This document shows positions 57,096-64,000 of a DNA stretch of 64,000 bases, piece by piece (within the stretch, counting starts at the first letter, position 1; each line of letters opens with the position of its first letter). Below the pieces are notes generated by a model that was not told the DNA's origin, made no database searches, and worked only from the letters and a program-made list of their open reading frames with translations. The DNA is taken from contig JAJKFJ010020656.1 of assembly GCA_027382625.1 (NCBI GenBank), positions 1-64,000 of the forward strand. Direction: 5' to 3'. A program made the translations under genes and the position numbers. The DNA comes from Tetmemena sp. SeJ-2015 (lineage: Eukaryota > Ciliophora > Spirotrichea > Sporadotrichida > Oxytrichidae).

Positions 57096-60000
57096 TCAAA
57101 GGTAAATAAATAGATGAATGAAGTTTGTGCTGATGATATCGTCGAAATGTTTCTCAACTGTAAAGTTGACTTCACATCCCAGCATTTACTCATAAGCTCT
57201 TACTGATTCCTCAAACTCTCCAAGCTTGTCGCACACTTTCCCTAGATTTTCATATGTCTTTGATAGCTGTATGTTGTATAATTATAAAATAATAATGATT
57301 AAATTTGTATCCCTTGGTATCTAAGTCCTTCAAGCATTCAAGTCCTAAAACGAGACTGTCCTTAGCTTCAGGATATTATTTGAGGGAAAAGTAACAAGAG
57401 CCCATATTTACGTAGGCAGAGTAGAGCTATACATATCTCTAAACTGACTGAGACTGCTTCTAATTTACTATTTCCGTTTCAATTAAGGACTGAATTTGTT
57501 AGATCAATGTTCTGGTAATATTGAATAGCCCTGCTATATTCTTATTGAAGCAATAACATCCTAGCAATGAAATTCAATAATTTGACTTTCAAATTTTCCA
57601 GAGTAGTCTTGTAATAGTTTGAGCTAATTTCTATTTTCTGTAGCCTTTTTTCATTCTCATAAGATTCTAACAAGTCCTCGGCCTATCTTCCATAGTTGAG
57701 TGCCCCCATTACATCTCCAATTATTCGGTTGCAAAATCCCATTGAGATTAGATTCTCACACTTTTGAATCACTACTTTCATTTCAAATTGATCTGCGTGC
57801 TCCTTTATGAGTAAATTAGATAAATCATAGAATGCAAATGCCTCCGCATAGTCTCGATTAAGACATGCTATGTGTCCTTTCTCCTATATCAGAGTAATAT
57901 AAATGTCCCTTTTAAGTCTCCTCCTAAGGCAATTAACTGATTCTTAGAAGTTAGAATTATCTGAGGATTCCTATAAATCCTGCTAAAACGTTTTTTCCTC
58001 TAACTAAGAATCGTAAGCTCGCAAGTTTTAATCTAATTCAGCTATTGAATTTTTTGCTTCTTCGATCTAATTGAGCTATCTTAGAATTTAGACATTCAAA
58101 AGCAGAATCTTTAAACCTAAAGGGTTAAGGCAATTACCGAAATGGTCTTTGAATACCTTTAATGCATCCGATATGCAAACAAAAGCAGAGTTTAGATTAG
58201 TTATAATGAAATCAATAACTAAAATATCAAAAAAGGATTCTTGACCGATTAGTGAAGTTTTGCATTAGCGAGATATAGCTTAAAGAGAGAGTATGAGTCT
58301 ATGATACTTTAACCTCCTTCGCTATTCTCATCTATTAGCTTTTGAATCTCATCTGATTTTATTTCCTCGAAATTCCCAATATGTCTAATTGCCTTAGCTT
58401 ATAGCCTGATGAACCTTACTGCGGACCAAATATCTAAATCTGCATTGTGTTTAGAAATTATCTCCTAGATTTTGAGAAAGCATTTATCATAGATCTTAAG
58501 TTTATAGAGAGATCTACAGTGTTCCAAACTCAAGTTAAGTTCTATAAACTTCTCATTCCAAGGTTTTAAGTTTCTCTCTAACTTTACATAAGTTTCATCG
58601 AGATTTTCTTATGCGATAAGAGACTACTTATAATTGATTTTTATTATAAGACTCGGTTTTTAGCGTATTGTGATGTTGCTTTGGTTACTTTCTATCAAAA
58701 GCTCATCTATTATGACCTAAGCTCTCACAAAGTCTTTTAGCTTTAGGAAGGATTTTAGTTTTAACAGTCTGAGTTAATTCTTGCTTTAGTGATTATCAAA
58801 CTATTGCAATACCACAATCTCTAATTCATTTGAGAGATATAACTCCAATGCTTGCTATTAATTTTAAGATAGTTATTTATTCCTGATCACTTTTAGGACG
58901 CTGTCTATTTTCTATTGTATTATGGCAGCATTCAGAGGAGTAGAAAATTATTTGAGAGATAGTTGAGTATCCTTTATCTTTCTTTATCCAAGCAAAGCAT
59001 TAAAATAAAGCTAATGTCTTCACATATCTAACTTTTTCATGGCATCTTTCTGAAATAAAGCGATAGTTTTGTAATTGAAGAATTATGGCCTCAGCTTTAT
59101 TTATTAAAATTTCAGCTTCTTTATATTTCTGAGTTTTAATGGTAATTTTTGCTTATCTACATAAGTTTTTTATAGTGTACTGACTTTACTCAGTGTAGCA
59201 CTAGACAGTCATTTCCAATGCTTAATTTTCATAATCCATTGCCTTAAAGTAGTCGTACTTTGTTTGACAATTATTTGAGAGTATATGCAACTTTTTAATT
59301 TATAGATCTATAGGGATGCTATCTCCCTCAAGGGAATTAAAAGATACCAGAATCTGCTCTTAAACCTAGTAGCTGCTTGTGGTATTTGAAAGTTCTAATT
59401 TTTAGAGTAATACCTTATATTGAGTTTCTATATTAGCTTCTTTATCAGAATATATCTCATCTAGTACATTAATTGCCTCCTTAAACTTGCCATTAAGACT
59501 TAAAGCTTTACTTTTGTATAACAAAAAGTCACAATCTGATTTGTAAAATTGTTGAATCACTCATTCTGTTATTTCAAGCAACTTCTTACTATTTTATTCT
59601 TGCTCAACTGTGTTTTATCTTTTAGAAGTGACTTTTCTTGAAAATCTCTCGTAATTAATTCTCTCACTGTAATATTTAAAAGCTACCTTCAGGTATACTC
59701 TGATAGTTTAATCGTTCATGAATTTGAAGTACTGCTCAATCACCTCTAAATAGCCTCTTATTTCCTTATTTCTTTTGAACTGTATCACAGCTAGAAGCAA
59801 AGCAGCATTCACTTCCTCCTAGGCATACTTATTTTGATATTTGCAGATTATTTAGTTATAAGTACTTTCTATAAGTGTGAGAGCTTCTTCAGCTTTGCCA
59901 TCTTCAAACAAACAATTTGCTTAGATAGTTTAGATTTGAAATTGATGATGTTGAAGTAACTTGTCTTAAGGTATAAAGCCAAAGAAGTAAAGCTTGAAAG

Positions 60001-61481
60001 GTCTATCAGTGGTAAACTTTATAATCTAAGAGATAATTGAATCTTCCTTTTTATCCTAATAGTCTAGAGCAAGGTTATTTTAAATTATGTCTAAAGATTT
60101 TTAAAGATCTCCTAAAGATAGCGCAGAGAGTAATTCCTCATATAGAATTCTAAAATCTTCATCTGAATGCCCAAATTTAACATCAATATCCAATAAATTA
60201 AACAAGTCCTTGCATATTTCTTCAGAATACTTTTCTTTTTAGTCAGCTTAGATTAGGATTATCTTTGAAAAATCGTGTATATGAACAACCTTACTCTCTT
60301 TAAAATAAATACTTGCAAAATAACTACTGCAAATAGATCTGCAAAAGTCAAATTTAAATCTAGAAGGCTCTTTGCTAATCTTAGTATTTAAAAAATTACT
60401 ATCTTTGAAGTCTCATAAATATTAAAAGCATATAATACACTACTAATTGATTTTTAAGTCTATTAGTCATTCATAAATTGATCGAGAAACTTGGTGATGT
60501 TTTGAGTATTCATTCTTTGAGTGGAATTATGAGATCTTTATCTTCTAATGACAAAACTTCTTATTTTTTAGTCTTTAATTATAAAAAATGGATCTGTTAT
60601 ATTGCTTGCGACAGAATGTATTTTCGGGTATTAATGTAGAGCTAATTGTATTAAGATTTCTTCTGTGCGCTCACTGGTATCTTAAATTGTATACTTTTAG
60701 AAGGGTTTGTTAAAAATAAGATAGAAATAATGTGCGGTATTTCATACATACTCTGTTCCTTATTGTAGACTAAGTTATTAATGAATTTGAATCTTTGCTA
60801 GCTATGGTTTTAAATAATCCTCAGGATAAAGTCTTGATTTAAGAAATCGTAATCTACCGCATCAATTATATTTAAACTATGCTGTTTAACTTTCAGAAGC
60901 GTTAATATCCTGTGAATCTTTTAATTAACTATGAACTATTGTTTAGTGCTGTAGTAGAAAGTGCTATTATCATTAGGATTTTGATTTAGAATGTTTTTGA
61001 TTTCTTCATAATCAGTTATTTTCTTAAGTTAAACTTAAATTGAAGATGAATTACGAGTATCTTCCATGTTTGATATCTTTGAAAGGAAGTCTTGCCTTTC
61101 CTGCTTTTTCTACGCGTAAATTAAGAAAGATTTTTAAATTCAGCTTACCTATTCTTGAATTTGTGTCTCTCTTTCTTAGATTTACTTTTTGAATTGGTCA
61201 AGAGTTTGTCTCTGCCTACTGGATTCGTTTTCAGAGAATATCTTTAACACAGACTGCTGCTCTTATAGCTGTAAAAACTCCCTTTGTACTTATGATTTGA
61301 ACTCATTCTAGAGTTTTTGAGTGATCTAGGAAATGTGCTCTCTAGGATCTTGCTAAGCAAAAAGACTGTTCATATTAAATTATATGATTATATATTTGTT
61401 CATATAAGAAGTAAACTCCATTTCAAAGTCTTTGAAGACAGATAAGTCTTTTTGTTGAGGTCTAGTTTGTCTTGCTCCCAT
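57096..61481 (-). CDS. Very long TPR-repeat protein
   Basis: ATG at 61481 (MGARQTRPQQKDLSVFKDFE) leads to a Gln/Glu coiled coil. An intron at about 61106-61145 follows. About 1,300 residues of mostly helical repeat sequence come next, in one strand direction with few breaks. TPR-type units are clear in the C-terminal part: YVNMGSCYFSLKQYPEAKDS, KTYENLGKVCDKLGEFEESV and MGFCNRIIGDVMGALNYGRQ. TGA is at 57096-57098. It may act as a scaffold, but no specific family could be named. Glutamine codons are almost all TAA/TAG. Confidence 0.65.
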
Positions 61482-61921
61482 TATCGATTATTTATTTAAT
61501 AAATTTCAATTGATAATTAGTCTCATTTGTAAGATTCTGCAAAATATATTTGAATGAAGTTTAATTTATTTAATTTAGAAGGACATTGTATTAATTTTAG
61601 AGTGAGAAAACTGCTGTGTTATGGCTAAGACAATATTTTAATAATTTACCATTATATAATGGTGAACTTGTTAGAAAATAGAATTTAGTTATAAAATAAA
61701 TGAATTAAGAAAAGAAGACTTTTTCTAACAGATTTAATTTTGAAATTTACAATTAATATTTCTATAAAAATGAATATTAATTATATTGAAATCAAGATCT
61801 AAAACCTTATATAAATGTGATAAGCATATGAAAATAAGTGTGTATAATTAATTTTTTATTAATATTTTAAATCTATCGAGTGAAAACTAAAAATAATAAA
61901 ATGATCCATCCTATCTCAGTT
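61482..61921. other. AT-rich intergenic region
   Basis: No gene was seen. A palindrome ACCATTATATAATGGT lies at about 61649-61664. Confidence 0.5.
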
Positions 61922-62235
61922 TCATTTTGACTCTAAGGTATGGATGTAGTCACCCTTATCAGTAGTAATATAGCCAGTTCTCACATCAACTCCATCGCAA
62001 AAATGTTGAGAAGGCCAGCGCGCATATACTCTCGCCTTTGAAAGTTGCTTTGCAGATGAGGAAGTTAGGAGTTGCAGCTGTTCGTCATCGCACTTCTAAG
62101 TTTCAACATGTTGCACATCAATTATTTGATTGATCCTCAAACTCTCGCCACTAAGCGCACTTCAGTTTGAGTAGCCGCGGAAGATTCTTCATAGAAGTTT
62201 CCTTATCTCAAGATCTCTTCCCGTAGACTGTCAGC
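61922..62235 (-). CDS. Unknown protein, 3' part
   Basis: A (-) frame ending at TGA 61922-61924 reads INQIIDVQHVETQKCDDEQL, KARVYARWPSQHFCDGVDV and GYITTDKGDYIHTLESK. Upstream, a second frame is coding-like (SLREEILRQGNFYEESSAAT). An insert or frame error separates them. No start and no family could be assigned. Confidence 0.4.
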
Positions 62236-62492
62236 CAACCACCTCTATCGTTAAAATTGTTGCATAACGTACAAACTTGAATCGAGTGAAAGCGCGTTAT
62301 AGACTTCACTTAAGCCATTATTATAATAATCTGAAATTATATTACGACTAGTGCTCAGGTGGAGAGGGATACGTGAAGTATCTGTATGTGCTGACGAAGC
62401 TGTGGTTCACAACAACACCTTCATGAAGAAGATTGGTACAAGAAGCACGATAAAATCATAGAAGTTTCGAGTAGAAAGTAAATATAACTACA

Positions 62493-62507
62493 GTGCTCTT
62501 CCGATCT
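62493..62507 (+). other. Illumina adapter sequence (assembly artefact)
   Basis: GTGCTCTTCCGATCT is a 15-base exact match to the 3' end of the Illumina TruSeq read-2 adapter. Such a string is not expected in AT-rich ciliate DNA, so the join at 62492/62508 may be chimeric. Confidence 0.85.
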
Positions 62508-62837
62508 GCAGGAATCAGCGAAGACTCAGCTTAGAAGCCTTATCTGTCCTTCATTCTCCTCTCTATCAAGCGAGAGCAGTAGGTTGCGTTCCTTAAGAAG
62601 CTCAGTAGAGAGATCACAGACGGTGAGATCGTTCTACTCGTCGTACAAACTCAGCTACCACAAGATAAAGAAGCGAAGAGGCATGAGCTGCTGAGTTTTG
62701 ACATTCACTCCTCTGTTTTAATTTCCATACTCGCCAGAGTTATATTACTGGAACTTAGTTATAGGGGACACTATAAGAAGCTGCTGGTCTATCACTTGAT
62801 GCATGATTAAGCTATCGAACAGAGGATTTAATAGTGA
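62508..62837 (+). CDS. Coding fragment after the adapter
   Basis: Directly after the adapter a frame reads KPYLSFILLSIKREQQVAFL, KKLSREITDGEIVLLVVQTQ and LLSFDIHSSVLISILARVIL to TGA 62835-62837. There is no start codon, because the 5' side is cut by the adapter. The family is not recognised. Confidence 0.4.
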
Positions 62838-64000
62838 GTAGTTGTAAGAGAGTGGTGGAAGAGAGAAGACAAAGTTATTTGCGAGATAGTAGAGTGAATA
62901 TTTAGGAAAAGTTATTTAAGCCTTATATTTATGATGACTTAAGTCACTTTGTGCTATTGAAGAAGGATTCTTAAGAGTTCCTGTCTCTCCCTCTGTTGCG
63001 GCCAGATGGACGGCATTCCTCATCTTCGAACCTCTCCCGATCTATGTGGCATCTTCGTCGCTGGCTGGGCAGGATATAGAGTATGGAGTTGGGCCTTTGT
63101 GACTTCCCACCCTCCCCCCCCCGATGCTTGATTTTTGCTTCCGTGCTCTGAAAATACCTTTGCTCTCCCTTCATTAAGTAGATTCAGTGCCAGTTTCTCT
63201 ACCACAGTTAAGACTTCTAAAAAGCCTTACTAGGAGAAGGTATGGATACTTCTGAAGGCTGCTCAAGACCATTCGTACGTTTGATAACGTATTCTCTGCT
63301 CTTGGTAGTTTTCCTCTACTTAGAATCTCTTTCCTTTTGTTGTGCATCATTCAGTTATGAATCTCTTTGAGGTAGCCTGCACGCTACAGGTAGCAAGGAC
63401 GCCAAGAAGAACCTTTCGTTCTTGGCAAAACTTGTTGAGAGTTGTTAACCTTGTTAGGATGAGAGGTGCATTATTTTTAATTTTCACACTGACTACATTA
63501 TTAGTGACTGAGATCTCAGGATTATTTGGGATATCCATGCATGTTCACATCATTTGTTTTGAGAGCTTTCTTTCTCATCAGCAGAATTGCTTTGAGGTAC
63601 GAGATCTTTGTTCCATACATTGTCGAAGGAACAACATACCAACTAAGATTATTGTTACTCCATATGAGAGTTCTACCTGCGTGAGATGAGGTATCCTGTA
63701 GAGGTCTCCTGCTTCGGGACCTGTGCCAAACTTTTTGGCGCTCCTCACCTTAATCGCTTAACATTCAAGTGTCCACCATCTTGCTCTGTTGCTCGTTTTT
63801 CTAATTTAAAATCAATAGTTATGTATTATTGGATCGAATCCTGAACGAAGTAGAAGTGCTACTATTAATTAGTGAGACCTGTGTTAGTAGTGATGACTCA
63901 AGCTTGAAAGTGATGCTAGAGAACTTAAGGCTGGTGTAACAGTGCATATGTTTGTGAATATGGAGCCTCCTTGTATATTGGTGGGCTCCATTAAATAGTA
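62838..64000. other. Terminal region without a supported gene
   Basis: The base composition is less AT-rich and no convincing gene is seen. There is a run of nine C at 63114-63122, a second adapter-like string (CTCTCCCGATCT, one mismatch) at 63032-63043, and a possible folded RNA at 63681-63748. Overlapping open frames on both strands at 63340-63690 could not be told apart. Confidence 0.4.

Noticed and set aside
1..64000. Telomere repeats (C4A4/G4T4) or a telomerase RNA template
   Set aside because: No run of two or more such repeats was seen on either strand.
1..64000. tRNA, rRNA or CRISPR arrays
   Set aside because: No T-loop/anticodon arrangement, rRNA core motif or regularly spaced repeats were recognised.

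Overview
The window looks like germline (micronuclear) DNA of a hypotrich-type spirotrich ciliate, of the Oxytricha/Stylonychia kind. First, nearly every gene runs through in-frame TAA and TAG where relatives have any residue including Gln, and ends only at TGA, so UAA/UAG are read as glutamine. Second, introns are tiny (mostly 25-85 bases, GT...AG). Third, many reading frames are broken by short AT-rich inserts bounded by direct repeats of 2-7 bases, and removing the insert with one repeat copy restores the frame and a family-typical protein. These are internal eliminated sequences (IESs) with pointers, which are absent from a macronucleus. No telomere repeats were seen.

Layout: 0.2-1.8 kb (-) Tc1/mariner-type DD34E transposase with one TGA, head-to-head with an unknown coiled-coil gene; 3-5.2 kb (-) SecA-like ATPase; 6.6-10.7 kb an unknown gene, a truncated FCP1-like phosphatase (-) and an SH3-type protein (+); 11-20.5 kb several unknown genes around a complete SEC22 v-SNARE (-); 20.9-24.4 kb an SPFH/band-7 protein and an EamA-type transporter (+); 25.1 kb a small secreted Cys protein; 28.6 kb a second EamA-type transporter; 31.4-33.7 kb a SAXO-like gene (-) divergent from a SHIPPO/ODF3-like gene (+); 34.3-36.2 kb a Q/N-rich protein; 36.4-38.2 kb an SLC37-type transporter (-); 38.5-41.2 kb a probable axonemal protein and IFT56 (+); 41.6-48.1 kb a SANBR/KIAA1841-like gene followed by a patchy unknown gene; 48.4-52.8 kb (-) a coiled-coil gene, RNA 3'-phosphate cyclase and a long unknown gene; 53.2-56.9 kb a CFAP77-like gene, an EF-hand protein (-) and an unknown gene; 57.1-61.5 kb (-) a very long TPR protein; 61.9-64 kb broken coding pieces and a probable assembly artefact (Illumina adapter sequence).

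Several genes belong to the cilium (IFT56, CFAP77-like, SHIPPO, SAXO-like, a DRC8-like EF-hand protein). They are not arranged as operons: strands alternate, and in such ciliates each would end up on its own gene-sized chromosome. The remaining known functions are trafficking (SEC22), RNA repair (RTCA), CTD dephosphorylation (FCP1-like) and transport.

All coordinates for genes span IESs and introns. Protein assignments come from reading the translation by eye, with no database search.
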